A stretch of 64,000 nucleotides of DNA. Origin: Henricia sp. BOLD:AAB3569 (taxonomy: Eukaryota; Echinodermata; Asteroidea; Spinulosida; Echinasteridae). Positions 11,501 to 23,665 of the stretch are shown in pieces. Each line of letters opens with the position of its first letter. The stretch's first letter is position 1. The notes beneath the pieces were generated by a model, which worked only from the letters and a program-made list of their open reading frames with translations, searched no databases and was not told the origin of the DNA. The stretch covers positions 62,001 to 126,000 of the forward strand of contig JBBELK010001240.1 of the NCBI GenBank assembly GCA_037783545.1. The letters run 5' to 3'. A program made the position numbers and the translations under genes.

Positions 11501-12955
11501 TGTACACACCTCTTTGGGGTACTCCTGAGTTGTGCGCATGCTCAGTCATTCGGACTGTCGTTAACGCACCGCAGTTTGGCTCGGCAATTTGGTCAAAGTG
11601 TGGTCCAAACGTCGGCAAATTTGGAGGTCGAAAAATGTTCCGACGAACTTCAAATTTTGCATGCCCTAAACTCTCTATATTGCGCACTTGTCATAAAAAA
11701 TTGACAGACTTTCGCCGGGTAATGGCATAGAAATTTCAAAGTTTAGAAAAAACTGGGTTGAGGCTTCCTGACTGCTCTCACGCAAACCGTGGATGTCTGT
11801 ACACACCTCTTTGGGGTACTCCTGAGTTGTGCGCATGCTCAGTCATTCGGACTGTCGTTAACGCACCGCAGTTTGGCTCGGCAATTTGGTCAAAGTGTGG
11901 TCCAAACGTCGGCAAATTTGGAGGTCGAAAAATGTTCCGACGAACTTCAAATTTTGCATGCCCTAAACTCTCTATATTGCGCACTTGTCATAAAAAATTG
12001 ACAGACTTTCGCCGGGAAATGGCAGAGAAATTTCAAAGTTTAGAAAAAACTGGGTTGAGGCTTCCTGACTGCTCTCACGCAAACCGTGGCTGTCTGTACA
12101 CACCTCTTTGGGGTACTCCTGAGTTGTGCGCATGCTCAGTCATTCGGACTGTCGTTAACGCACCGCAGTTTGGCTCGGCAATTTGGTCAAAGTGTGGTCC
12201 AAACGTCGGCAAATTTGGAGGTCGAATAATGTTCCGACGAACTTCAAATTGTGCATGCCCTAAACTCTCTATATTGCGCACTTGTCATAAAAAATTGACA
12301 GACTGTCGCCGGGAAATGGCAGAGAAATTTCAAAGTTCAGAAAAAACTGGGTTGAGGCTTCCTGACTGCTCTCACGTAAACCGTGGCTGTCTGTACACAC
12401 CTCTTTGGAGTACTCCTGAGTTGTGCGCATGCTCAGTCATTCGGACTGTCGTTAACGCACCGCAGTTTGGCTCGGCAATTTGGTCAAAGTGTGGTCCAAA
12501 CGTCGGCAAATTTGGAGGTCGAATAATGTTCCGACGAACTTCAAATTTTGCATGCCCTAAACTCTCTATATTGCGCACTTGTCATAAAAAATTGACAGAC
12601 TTTCGCCGGGAAATGGCAGAGAAATTTCAAAGTTTAGAAAAAACTGGGTTGAGGCTTCCTGACTGCTCTCACGTAAACCGTGGCTGTCTGTACACACCTC
12701 TTTGGGGTACTCCTGAGTTGTGCGCATGCTCAGTCATTCGGACTGTCGTTAACGCACCGCAGTTTGGCTCGGCAATTTGGTCAAAGTGTGGTCCAAACGT
12801 CGGCAAATTTGGAGGTCGAAAAATGTTCCGACGAACTTCAAATTTTGCATGCCCTAAACTCTCTATATTGCGCACTTGTCATAAAAAATTGACAGACTTT
12901 CGCCGGGAAATGGCAGAGAAATTTCAAAGTTTAGAAAAAACTGGGTTGAGGCTTT
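8502..12955 (+). repeat. 11-monomer higher-order duplication (3,266-bp period)
   Basis: Copy A (8502-11767) and the start of copy B (from 11768) share an ordered set of marked monomers. Each is preceded by a unique GGGTAATGGCATAG change (stop ending at 8464 and 11730) and begins with a GTGGATGTCTG monomer. An AAATTGTGCATG plus TTCAGAAAA monomer follows at the same offset (8958 and 12224, 3,266 bp apart). In copy B one monomer-length is missing where an ACGTAAACC monomer runs straight into TTTGGAGTACTCC at about 12377-12410; in copy A those two marks sit in successive monomers at 9111 and 9437. Confidence 0.82.
9808..11730 (+). other. 640-codon open frame in satellite, judged non-coding
   Basis: Six and a half monomers in register give an uninterrupted 99-residue-period frame, starting just before a 1-nt deletion monomer and ending at the TAG of the GTAATGGCATAG variant. 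Neighbouring monomers alternate between forms that change the predicted residue (K/I, A/V, L/F), which is what drift followed by homogenisation gives. I see no promoter, signal peptide, domain or gene-like start. I list it because an automated annotator would call it. Confidence 0.7.
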
Positions 12956-13860
12956 CTGACTGCTCTCACGCAAACCGTGGATGTCTGTACACACCTCTTT
13001 GGGGTACTCCTGAGTTGTGCGCATGCTCAGTCATTCGGACTGTCGTTAACGCACCGCAGTTTGGCTCGGCAATTTGGTCAAAGTGTGGTCCAAACGTCGG
13101 CAAATTTGGAGGTCGAAAAATGTTCCGACGAACTTCAAATTTTGCATGCCCTAAACTCTCTATATTGCGCACTTGTCATTAAAAATTTACAGACTTTCGC
13201 CGGGAAATGGCAGAGAAATTTCAAAGTTTAGAAAAAACTGGGTTGAGGCTTCCTGACTGCTCTCACGCAAACCGTGGCTGTCTGTACACACCTCTTTGGG
13301 GTACTCCTGAGTTGTGCGCATGCTCAGTCATTCGGACTGTCGTTAACGCACCGCAGTTTGGCTCGGCAATTTGGTCAAAGTGTGGTCCAAACGTCGGCAA
13401 ATTCGGAGGTCGAAAAATGTTCCGACGAACTTCAAATTTTGCATGCCCTAAACTCTCTATATTGCGCACTTGTCATAAAAAATTGACAGACTTTCGCCGG
13501 GAAATGGCAGAGAAATTTCAAAGTTTAGAAAAAAACTGGGTTGAGGCTTCCTGACTGCTCTCACGCAAACCGTGGCTGTCTGTACACACCTCTTTGGGGT
13601 ACTCCTGAGTTGTGCGCATGCTCAGTCATTCGGACTGTCGTTAACGCACCGCAGTTTGGCTCGGCAATTTGGTCAAAGTGTGGTCCAAACGTCGGCAAAT
13701 TTGGAGGTCGAAAAATGTTCCGACGAACTTCAAATTTTGCATGCCCTAAACTCTCTATATTGCGCACTTGTCATAAAAAATTGACAGACTTTCGCCGGGA
13801 AATGGCAGAGAAATTTCAAAGTTTAGAAAAAAACTGGGTTGAGGCTTCCTGACTGCTCTC

Positions 13861-14149
13861 GAGGGCGGTCGGGTTGGCGTACGGGTTCTTTCCTCGCCTT
13901 TCACCTCTGGGGTCCCGGGTTCGAATCCGGGGCGTGTATGTGGATTGGGTTTGCAGTCCCTACTTGACCGCGTGGGTTTTCCCCTGGGGCATTTCTCTGG
14001 GGGTTTTCCTCCCACTTCTAAAACTGCAACTCCTTCTTCGTCATCTCAAGTTGATAATATAGTATAGTTAAAAGCTAAAACCGTATAGTTGATGGCATAA
14101 AGGGCCTTAGTTGCCGAAGATGCCATAAAATATACAACAACAACAACAA
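13861..14149 (+). mobile_element. tRNA-derived SINE, copy 4
   Basis: I see no difference from copy 1. Target-site copies are at 13849-13860 and 14150-14161; A-box 13875-13885, B-box 13918-13928. It again sits at the first 12 bases of a monomer whose predecessor has the A7 tract. Identity with copies 1 and 2 across more than 7 kb of array points to recent duplication or conversion. Confidence 0.92.
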
Positions 14150-15352
14150 CTGACTGCTCTCACGCAAACCGTGGCTGTCTGTACACACCTCTTTGGGGTA
14201 CTCCTGAGTTGTGCGCATGCTCAGTCATTCGGACTGTCGTTAACGCACCGCAGTTTGGCTCGGCAATTTGGTCAAAGTGTGGTCCAAACGTCGGCAAATT
14301 TGGAGGTCGAAAAATGTTCCGACGAACTTCAAATTTTGCATGCCCTAAACTCTCTATATTGCGCACTTGTCATAAAAAATTGACAGACTTTCGCCGGGAA
14401 ATGGCAGAGAAATTTCAAAGTTTAGAAAAAACTGGGTTGAGGCTTCCTGACTGCTCTCACGCAAACCGTGGCTGTCTGTACACACCTCTTTGGGGGTACT
14501 CCTGAGTTGTGCCCATGCTCAGTCATTCGGACTGTCGTTAACGCATCGCAGTTTGGCTCGGCAATTTGGTCAAAGTGTGGTCCAAACGTCGGCAAATTTG
14601 GAGGTCGAAAAATGTTCCGACGAACTTCAAATTTTGCATGCCCTAAACTCTCTATATTGCGCACTTGTCATAAAAAATTGACAGACTTTCGCCGGGAAAT
14701 GGCAGAGAAATTTCAAAGTTTAGAAAAAACTGGGTTGAGGCTTCCTGACTGCTCTCACGCAAACCGTGGATGTCTATACACACCTCTTTGGGGTACTCCT
14801 GAGTTGTGCACATGCTCAGTCATTCGGACTGTCGTTAACGCACCGCAGTTTGGCTCGGCAATTTGGTCAAAGTGTGGTCCAAACGTCGGCAAATTTGGAG
14901 GTCGAAAAATGTTCCGACGAACTTCAAATTTTGCATGCCCTAAACTCTCTATATTGCGCACTTGTCATAAAAAAATTGACAGACTTTCGCCGGGAAATGG
15001 CAGAGAAATTTCAAAGTTTAGAAAAAACTGGGTTGAGGCTTCCTGACTGCTCTCACGCAAACCGTGGCTGTCTGTACACACCTCTTTGGGGTACTCCTGA
15101 GTTGTGCGCATGCTCAGTCATTCGGACTGTCGTTAACGCACCGCAGTTTGGCTCGGCAATTTGGTCAAAGTGTGGTCCAAACGTCGGCAAATTTGGAGGT
15201 CGAAAAATGATCCGACGAACTTCAAATTGTGCATGCCCTAAACTCTCTATATTGCGCACTTGTCATAAAAAATTGACAGACTTTCGCCGGGAAATGGCAG
15301 AGAAATTTCAAAGTTTAGAAAAAAACTGGGTTGAGGCTTCCTGACTGCTCTC

Positions 15353-15641
15353 GAGGGCGGTCGGGTTGGCGTACGGGTTCTTTCCTCGCCTTTCACCTCT
15401 GGGGTCCCGGGTTCGAATCCGGGGCGTGTATGTGGATTGGGTTTGCAGTCCCTACTTGACCGCGTGGGTTTTCCCCTGGGGCATTTCTCTGGGGGTTTTC
15501 CTCCCACTTCTAAAACTGCAACTCCTTCTTCGTCATCTCAAGTTGATAATATAGTATAGTTAAAAGCTAAAACCGTATAGTTGATGGCATAAAGGGCCTT
15601 AGTTGCCGAAGATGCCATAAAATATACAACAACAACAACAA
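15353..15641 (+). mobile_element. tRNA-derived SINE, copy 5
   Basis: I see no difference from copy 1. Target-site copies are at 15341-15352 and 15642-15653; A-box 15367-15377, B-box 15410-15420. The monomer after it carries GGCTCGGAAATTTGG (C to A at about 15756), a change seen elsewhere only after copy 6, which ties these two copies together as one duplicated block. Confidence 0.92.
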
Positions 15642-16235
15642 CTGACTGCTCTCACGCAAACCGTGGCTGTCTGTACACACCTCTTTGGGGTACTCCTGAG
15701 TTGTGCGCATGCTCAGTCATTCGGACTGTCGTTAACGCACCGCAGTTTGGCTCGGAAATTTGGTCAAAGTGTGGTCCAAACGTCGGCAAATTTGGAGGTC
15801 GAAAAATGTTCCGACGAACTTCAAATTTTGCATGCCCTAAACTCTCTATATTGCGCACTTGTCATACAAAATTTACAGACTTTCGCCGGGAAATGGCAGA
15901 GAAATTTCAAAGTTTAGAAAAAACTGGGTTGAGGCTTCCTGACTGCTCTCATGCAAACCGTGGCTGTCTGTACACACCTCTTTGGGGTACTCCTGAGTTG
16001 TGCGCATGCTCAGTCATTCGGACTGTCGTTAACGCACCGCAGTTTGGCTCGGCAATTTGGTCAAAGTGTGGTCCAAACGTCGGCAAATTTGGAGGTCGAA
16101 AAATGTTCCGACGAACTTCAAATTTTGCATGCCCTAAACTCTCTATATTGCGCACTTGTCATAACAAATTGACAGACTTTCGCCGGGAAATGGCAGAGAA
16201 ATTTCAAAGTTTAGAAAAAACTGGGTTGAGGCTTC

Positions 16236-16535
16236 CTGACTGCTCTCACGCAAACCGTGGCTGTCTGTACACACCTCTTTGGCGTACTCCTGAGTTGTGC
16301 GCATGCTCAGTCATTCGGACTGTCGTTAACGCATCGCAGTTTGGCTCCGTCGGCAATTTGGTCAAAGTGTGGTCCAAACGTCGGCAAATTTGGAGGTCGA
16401 AAAATGTTCAGACGAACATCAAATTTTGCATGCCCTAAACTCTCTATATTGCGCACTTGTCATAAAAAATTGACAGACTCGCCAGGAAATGGCAGAGAAA
16501 TTTCAAAGTTTAGAAAAAAACTGGGTTGAGGCTTC
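16236..16535 (+). repeat. Diverged 'B' monomer 1 (300 bp)
   Basis: B monomers share a linked set of changes: GCATCGCAG for GCACCGCAG, a 4-nt insertion giving GGCTCCGTCGGCAA, TGTTCAGACGAACATC for TGTTCCGACGAACTTC, and GACTCGCCAGGAA for GACTTTCGCCGGGAA (2-nt loss and a substitution). The net length is 299 bp; this copy is 300 bp because its A-tract is A7. Four more copies lie at 19204, 22770, 23367 and 26339. Confidence 0.85.
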
Positions 16536-16834
16536 CTGACTGCTCTCACGCAAACCGTGGCTGTCTGTACACACCTCTTTGGGGTACTCCTGAGTTGTGC
16601 GCATGCTCAGTCATTCGGACTGTCGTTAACGCACCGCAGTTTGGCTCGGCAATTTGGTCAAAGTGTGGTCCAAACGTCGGCAAATTTGGATGTCCGACGA
16701 ACTTCAAATTTTGCATGCCCTAAACTCTCTATATTGCGCACTTGTCATAAAAAATTGACAGACTTTCGCCGGGAAATGGCAGAGAAATTTCAAAGTTTAG
16801 AAAAAAACTGGGTTGAGGCTTCCTGACTGCTCTC
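16536..16834 (+). repeat. Short monomer with 11-bp internal deletion, hosting SINE copy 6
   Basis: Here TTTGGATGTCGAAAAATGTTCCGAC is reduced to TTTGGATGTCCGAC at about 16686-16700. Eleven bases are lost between two TC dinucleotides, as in replication slippage. The GGATGTCG mark (against GGAGGTCG elsewhere) otherwise appears only in monomers directly following a B monomer (about 19656, 23222, 23819, 26790). The range includes the left target-site copy of SINE 6. Confidence 0.8.
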
Positions 16835-17123
16835 GAGGGCGGTCGGGTTGGCGTATGGGTTCTTTCCTCGCCTTTCACCTCTGGGGTCCCGGGTTCGAAT
16901 CCGGGGCGTGTATGTGGATTGGGTTTGCAGTCCCTACTTGACCGCGTGGGTTTTCCCCTGGGGCATTTCTCTGGGGGTTTTCCTCCCACTTCTAAAACTG
17001 CAACTCCTTCTTCGTCATCTCAAGTTGATAATATAGTATAGTTAAAAGCTAAAACCGTATAGTTGATGGCATAAAGGGCCTTAGTTGCCGAAGATGCCAT
17101 AAAATATACAACAACAACAACAA
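16835..17123 (+). mobile_element. tRNA-derived SINE, copy 6
   Basis: It differs from copy 1 at one position seen: C to T within the A-box (TGGCGTATGGG, 16849-16859), which still fits the A-box consensus. B-box 16892-16902; target-site copies 16823-16834 and 17124-17135. It is the last SINE in the window. The next monomer shares GGCTCGGAAATTTGG with the one after copy 5, so it belongs to the same ~1.48-kb duplicated block. No SINE occurs in the remaining 46.9 kb. Confidence 0.92.
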
Positions 17124-17420
17124 CTGACTGCTCTCACGCAAACCGTGGCTGTCTGTACACACCTCTTTGGGGTACTCCTGAGTTGTGCGCATGCTCAGTC
17201 ATTCGGACTGTCGTTAACGCACCGCAGTTTGGCTCGGAAATTTGGTCAAAGTGTGGTCCAAACGTCGGCAAATTTGGAGGTCGAAAAATGTTCCGACGAA
17301 CTTCAAATTTTGCATGCCCTAAACTCTCTATATTGCGCACTTGTCATATAAAATTGACAGACTTTCGCCGGGAAATGGCAGAGAAATTTCAAAGTTTAGA
17401 AAAAACTGGGTTGAGGCTTC

Positions 17421-18608
17421 CTGACTGCTCTCACGCAAACCGTGGCTGTCTGTACACACCTCTTTGGGGTACTCCTGAGTTGTGCGCATGCTCAGTCATT
17501 CGGACTGTCGTTAACGCATCGCAGTTTGGCTCGGCAATTTGGTCAAAGTGTGGTCCAAACGTCGGCAAATTTGGAGGTCGAAAAATGTTCCGACGAACTT
17601 AAAATTTTGCATGCCCTAAACTCTCTATATTGCGCACTTGTCATAAAAAATTGACAGACTTTCGCCGGGAAATGGCAGAGAAATTTCAAAGTTTAGAAAA
17701 AACTGGGTTGAGGCTTCCTGACTGCTCTCACGCAAACCGTGGCTGTCTGTACACACCTCTTTGGGGTACTCCTGAGTTGTGCGCATGCTCAGTCATTCGG
17801 AATGTCGTTAACGCACCGCAGTTTGGCTCGGCAATTTGGCCAAAGTGTGGTCCAAACGTCGGCAAATTTGGAGGTCGAAAAATGTTCCGACGAACTTCAA
17901 ATTTTGCATGCCCTAAACTCTCTATATTGCACACTTGTCATAAAAAATTGACAGACTTTCGCCGGGAAATGGCAGAGAAATTTCAAAGTTTAGAAAAAAC
18001 TGGGTTGAGGCTTCCTGACTGCTCTCACGCAAACCGTGGCTGTCTGTACACACCTCTTTGGGGTACTCCTGAGTTGTGCGCATGCTCAGTCATTCGGACT
18101 GTCGTTAACGCACCGCAGTTTGGCTCGGCAATTTGGTCAAAGTGTGGTCCAAACGTCGGCAAATTTGGAGGTCGAAAAATGTTCCGACGAACTTAAAATT
18201 TTGCATGCCCTAAACTCTCTATATTGCGCACTTGTCATAAAAAATTGACAGACTTTCGCCGGGAAATGGCAGAGAAATTTCAAAGTTTAGAAAAAACTGG
18301 GTTGAGGCTTCCTGACTGCTCTCACGCAAACCGTGGCTGTCTGTACACACCTCTTTGGGGTACTCCTGAGTTGTGCGCATGCTCAGTCATTCGGAATGTC
18401 GTTAACGCACCGCAGTTTGGCTCGGCAATTTGGCCAAAGTGTGGTCCAAACGTCGGCAAATTTGGAGGTCGAAAAATGTTCCGACGAACTTCAAATTTTG
18501 CATGCCCTAAACTCTCTATATTGCACACTTGTCATAAAAAATTGACAGACTTTCGCCGGGAAATGGCAGAGAAATTTCAAAGTTTAGAAAAAACTGGGTT
18601 GAGGCTTC
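17421..18608 (+). repeat. Two-monomer (594-bp) tandem duplication
   Basis: Units 17421-18014 and 18015-18608 share four rare changes at 594-bp spacing: ACTTAAAATTTTGC (about 17597 and 18191), CGGAATGTCGTT (about 17800 and 18394), TTTGGCCAAAG (about 17837 and 18431) and ATTGCACACTTG (about 17928 and 18522). The one difference I notice is GCATCGCAG in the first unit against GCACCGCAG in the second. Confidence 0.88.
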
Positions 18609-19203
18609 CTGACTGCTCTCACGCAAACCGTGGCTGTCTGTACACACCTCTTTGGGGTACTCCTGAGTTGTGCGCATGCTCAGTCATTCGGACTGTCGTT
18701 AACGCACCGCAGTTTGGCTCGGCAATTTGGTCAAAGTGTGGTCCAAACGTCGGCAAATTTGGAGGTCGAAAATGTTCCGACGAACTTCAAATTTTGCATG
18801 CCCTAAACTCTCTATATTGCGCACTTGTCATACAAAATTTACAGACTTTCGCCGGGAAATGGCAGAGAAATTTCAAAGTTTAGAAAAAAACTGGGTTGAG
18901 GCTTCCTGACTGCTCTCATGCAAACCGTGGCTGTCTGTACACACCTCTTTGGGGTACTCCAGAGTTGTGCGCATGCTCAGTCATTCGGACTGTCGTTAAC
19001 GCACCGCAGTTTGGCTCGGCAATTTGGTCAAAGTGTGGTCCAAACGTCGGCAAATTTGGAGGTCGAAAAATGTTCCGACGAACTTCAAATTTTGCATGCC
19101 CTAAACTCTCTATATTGCGCACTTGTCATAAAAAAATTGACAGACTTTCGCCGGGAAATGGCAGAGAAATTTCAAAGTTTAGAAAAAACTGGGTTGAGGC
19201 TTC

Positions 19204-19502
19204 CTGACTGCTCTCACGCAAACCGTGGCTGTCTGTACACACCTCTTTGGGGTACTCCTGAGTTGTGCGCATGCTCAGTCATTCGGACTGTCGTTAACGC
19301 ATCGCAGTTTGGCTCCGTCGGCAATTTGGTCAAAGTGTGGTCCAAACGTCGGCAAATTTGGAGGTCGAAAAATGTTCAGACGAACATCAAATTTTGCATG
19401 CCCTAAACTCTCTATATTGCGCACTTGTCATAAAAAATTGACAGACTCGCCAGGAAATGGCAGAGAAATTTCAAAGTTTAGAAAAAACTGGGTTGAGGCT
19501 TC
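19204..19502 (+). repeat. Diverged 'B' monomer 2 (299 bp)
   Basis: It carries the full B set of changes and is followed by a GGATGTCG monomer starting at 19503. The pair B plus GGATGTCG behaves as a dimeric unit wherever it occurs. Confidence 0.85.
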
Positions 19503-20393
19503 CTGACTGCTCTCACGCAAACCATGGCTGTCTGTACACACCTCTTTGGGGTACTCCTGAGTTGTGCGCATGCTCAGTCATTCGGACTGTCGTTAACGCA
19601 CCGCAGTTTGGCTCGGCAATTTGGTCAAAGTGTGGTCCAAACGTCGGCAAATTTGGATGTCGAAAAATGTTCCGACGAACTTCAAATTTTGCATGCCCTA
19701 AACTCTCTATATTGCGCACTTGTCATAAAAAATTGACAGACTTTCGCCGGGAAATGGCAGAGAAATTTCAAAGTTTAGAAAAAAATGGGTTGAGGCTTCC
19801 TGACTGCTCTCACGCAAACCGTGGCTGTCTGTACACACCTCTTTGGGGTACTCCTGAGTTGTGCGCATGCTCAGTCATTCGGACTGTCGTTAACGCACCG
19901 CAGTTTGGCTCGGCAATTTGGTCAAAGTGTGGTCCAAACGTCGGCAAATTTGGAGGTCGAAAAATGTTCCGACGAACTTCAAATTTTGCATGCCCTAAAC
20001 TCTCTATATTGCGCACTTGTCATAAAAAATTGACAGACTTTCGCCGGGAAATGGCAGAGAAATTTCAAAGTTTAGAAAAAACTGGGTTGAGGCTTCCTGA
20101 CTGCTCTCACGCAAACCGTGGCTGTCTGTACACACCTCTTTGGGGTACTCCTGAGTTGTGCGCATGCTCAGTCATTCGGACTGTCGTTAACGCACCGCAG
20201 TTTGGCTCGGCAATTTGGTCAAAGTGTGGTCCAAACGTCGGCAAATTTGGAGGTCGAAAAATGTTCCGACGAACTTCAAATTTTGCATGCCCTAAACTCT
20301 CTATATTGCGCACTTGTCATACAAAATTGACAGACTTTCGCCGGTAAATGGCAGAGAAATTTCAAAGTTTAGAAAAAACTGGGTTGAGGCTTC

Positions 20394-22472
20394 CTGACTG
20401 CTCTCACGCAAACCGTGGCTGTCTGTACACACCTCTTTGGGGTACTCCTGAGTTGTGCGCATGCTCAGTCATTCGGACTGTCGTTAACGCACCGCAGTTT
20501 GGCTCGGCAATTTGGTCAAAGTGTGGTCCAAACGTGGGCAAATTTGGAGGTCGAAAAATGTTCCGACGAACTTCAAATTTTGCATGCCCTAAACTCTCTA
20601 TATTGCGCACTTGTCATAAAAAATTGACAGACTTTCGCCGGGAAATGGCAGAGAAATTTCAAAGTTTAGAAAAAACTGGGTTGAGGCTTCCTGACTGCTC
20701 TCACGCAAACCGTGGCTGTCTGTACACACCTCTTTGGGGTACTCCTGAGTTGTGCGCATGCTCAGTCATTCGGACTGTCGTTAACGCACCGCAGTTTGGC
20801 TCGGCAATTTTGTCAAAGTGTGGTCCAAACGTCGGCAAATTTGGAGGTCGAAAAATGTTCCGACGAACTTCAAATTTTGCATGCCCTAAACTCTCTATAT
20901 TGCGCACTTGTCATACAAAATTGACAGACTTTCGCCGGTAAATGGCAGAGAAATTTCAAAGTTTAGAAAAAACTGGGTTGAGGCTTCCTGACTGCTCTCA
21001 CGCAAACCGTGGCTGTCTGTACACACCTCTTTGGGGTACTCCTGAGTTGTGCGCATGCTCAGTCATTCGGACTGTCGTTAACGCACCGCAGTTTGGCTCG
21101 GCAATTTGGTCAAAGTGTGGTCCAAACGTGGGCAAATTTGGAGGTCGAAAAATGTTCCGACGAACTTCAAATTTTGCATGCCCTAAACTCTCTATATTGC
21201 GCACTTGTCATAAAAAATTGACAGACTTTCGCCGGGAAATGGCAGAGAAATTTCAAAGTTTAGAAAAAAATGGGTTGAGGCTTCCTGACTGCTCTCACGC
21301 AAACCGTGGCTGTCTGTACACACCTCTTTGGGGTACTCCTGAGTTGTGCGCATGCTCAGTCATTCGGACTGTCGTTAACGCACCGCAGTTTGGCTCGGCA
21401 ATTTTGTCAAAGTGTGGTCCAAACGTCGGCAAATTTGGAGGTCGAAAAATGTTCCGACGAACTTCAAATTTTGCATGCCCTAAACTCTCTATATTGCGCA
21501 CTTGTCATACAAAATTGACAGACTTTCGCCGGTAAATGGCAGAGAAATTTCAAAGTTTAGAAAAAACTGGGTTGAGGCTTCCTGACTGCTCTCACGCAAA
21601 CCGTGGCTGTCTGTACACACCTCTTTGGGGTACTCCTGAGTTGTGCGCATGCTCAGTCATTCGGACTGTCGTTAACGCACCGCAGTTTGGCTCGGCAATT
21701 TGGTCAAAGTGTGGTCCAAACGTCGGCAAATTTGGAGGTCGAAAAATGTTCCGACGAACTTCAAATTTTGCATGCCCTAAACTCTCTATATTGCGCACTT
21801 GTCATAACAAATTGACAGACTTTCGCCGGGAAATGGCAGAGAAATTTCAAAGTTTAGAAAAAACTGGGTTGAGGCTTCCTGACTGCTCTCACGCAAACCA
21901 TGGCTGTCTGTACACACCTCTTTGGGGTACTCCTGAGTTGTGCGCATGCTCAGTCATTCGGACTGTCGTTAACGCACCGCAGTTTGGCTCGGCAATTTGG
22001 TCAAAGTGTGGTCCAAACGTGGGCAAATTTGGAGGTCGAAAAATGTTCCGACGAACTTCAAATTTTGCATGCCCTAAACTCTCTATATTGCGCACTTGTC
22101 ATAAAAAATTGACAGACTTTCGCCGGGAAATGGCAGAGAAATTTCAAAGTTTAGAAAAAACTGGGTTGAGGCTTCCTGACTGCTCTCACGCAAACCGTGG
22201 CTGTCTGTACACACCTCTTTGGGGTACTCCTGAGTTGTGCGCATGCTCAGTCATTCGGACTGTCGTTAACGCACCGCAGTTTGGCTCGGCAATTTTGTCA
22301 AAGTGTGGTCCAAACGTCGGCAAATTTGGAGGTCGAAAAATGTTCCGACGAACTTCAAATTTTGCATGCCCTAAACTCTCTATATTGCGCACTTGTCATA
22401 CAAAATTGACAGACTTTCGCCGGTAAATGGCAGAGAAATTTCAAAGTTTAGAAAAAACTGGGTTGAGGCTTC
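20394..22472 (+). repeat. Dimeric higher-order repeats marked by CGTGGGCAA, AATTTTGTCAA and CCGGTAAATGG
   Basis: Units of two monomers, the first with CGTGGGCAA and the second with AATTTTGTCAA followed by CCGGTAAATGG, occupy 20394-20987, 20988-21581 and 21879-22472. A CATAACAAATT monomer intervenes at 21582. The TAA change recurs at 20345, 20939, 21533, 22424, 24211 and 24805, at spacings of 594, 594, 891, 1,787 and 594 bp. A further unit lies at 24260-24853. Confidence 0.82.
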
Positions 22473-22769
22473 CTGACTGCTCTCACGCAAACCGTGGCTG
22501 TCTGTACACACCTCTTTGGGGTACTCCTGAGTTGTGCGCATGCTCAGTCATTCGGACTGTCGTTAACGCACCGCAGTTTGGCTCGGCAATTTGGTCAAAG
22601 TGTGGTCCAAACGTCGGCAAATTTGGAGGTCGAAAAATGTTCCGACGAACTTCAAATTTTGCATGCCCTAAACTCTCTATATTGCGCACTTGTCATAAAA
22701 AATTGACAGACTTTCGCCGGGAAATGGCAGAGAAATTTCAAAGTTTAGAAAAAACTGGGTTGAGGCTTC

Positions 22770-23068
22770 CTGACTGCTCTCACGCAAACCGTGGCTGTCT
22801 GTACACACCTCTTTGGGGTACTCCTGAGTTGTGCGCATGCTCAGTCATTCGGAATGTCGTTAACGCATCGCAGTTTGGCTCCGTCGGCAATTTGGTCAAA
22901 GTGTGGTCCAAACGTCGGCAAATTTGGAGGTCGATAAATGTTCAGACGAACATCAAATTTTGCATGCCCTAAACTCTCTATATTGCGCACTTGTCATAAA
23001 AAATTGACAGACTCGCCAGGAAATGGCAGAGAAATTTCAAAGTTTAGAAAAAACTGGGTTGAGGCTTC
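22770..23068 (+). repeat. Diverged 'B' monomer 3 (299 bp)
   Basis: B monomer with two extra changes, CGGAATGTCGTTAACGC and GGTCGATAAATG at about 22933. The GATAAATG change is shared with B monomer 4, 597 bp downstream, so the B plus GGATGTCG dimer was duplicated in tandem here. Confidence 0.85.
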
Positions 23069-23366
23069 CTGACTGCTCTCACGCAAACCGTGGCTGTCTG
23101 TACACACCTCTTTGGGGTACTCCTGAGTTGTGCGCATGCTCAGTCATTCGGACTGTCGTTAACGCACCGCAGTTTGGCTCGGCAATTTGGTCAAAGTGTG
23201 GTCCAAACGTCGGCAAATTTGGATGTCGAAAAATGTTCCGACGAACTTCAAATTTTGCATGCCCTAAACTCTCTATATTGCGCACTTGTCATAAAAAATT
23301 GACAGACTTTCGCCGGGAAATGGCAGAGAAATTTCAAAGTTTAGAAAAAAACTGGGTTGAGGCTTC

Positions 23367-23665
23367 CTGACTGCTCTTACGCAAACCGTGGCTGTCTGTA
23401 CACACCTCTTTGGGGTACTCCTGAGTTGTGCGCATGCTCAGTCATTCGGACTGTCGTTAACGCATCGCAGTTTGGCTCCGTCGGCAATTTGGTCAAAGTG
23501 TGGTCCAAACGTCGGCAAATTTGGAGGTCGATAAATGTTCAGACGAACATCAAATTTTGCATGCCCTAAACTCTCTATATTGCGCACTTGTCATAAAAAA
23601 TTGACAGACTCGCCAGGAAATGGCAGAGAAATTTCAAAGTTTAGAAAAAACTGGGTTGAGGCTTC
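23367..23665 (+). repeat. Diverged 'B' monomer 4 (299 bp)
   Basis: It shares GATAAATG with B monomer 3 but has CGGACTGTCG, plus CTCTTACGC at about 23375. It is followed by a GGATGTCG monomer at 23666. The two dimers (22770-23366 and 23367-23962) differ by only a few bases. Confidence 0.85.
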
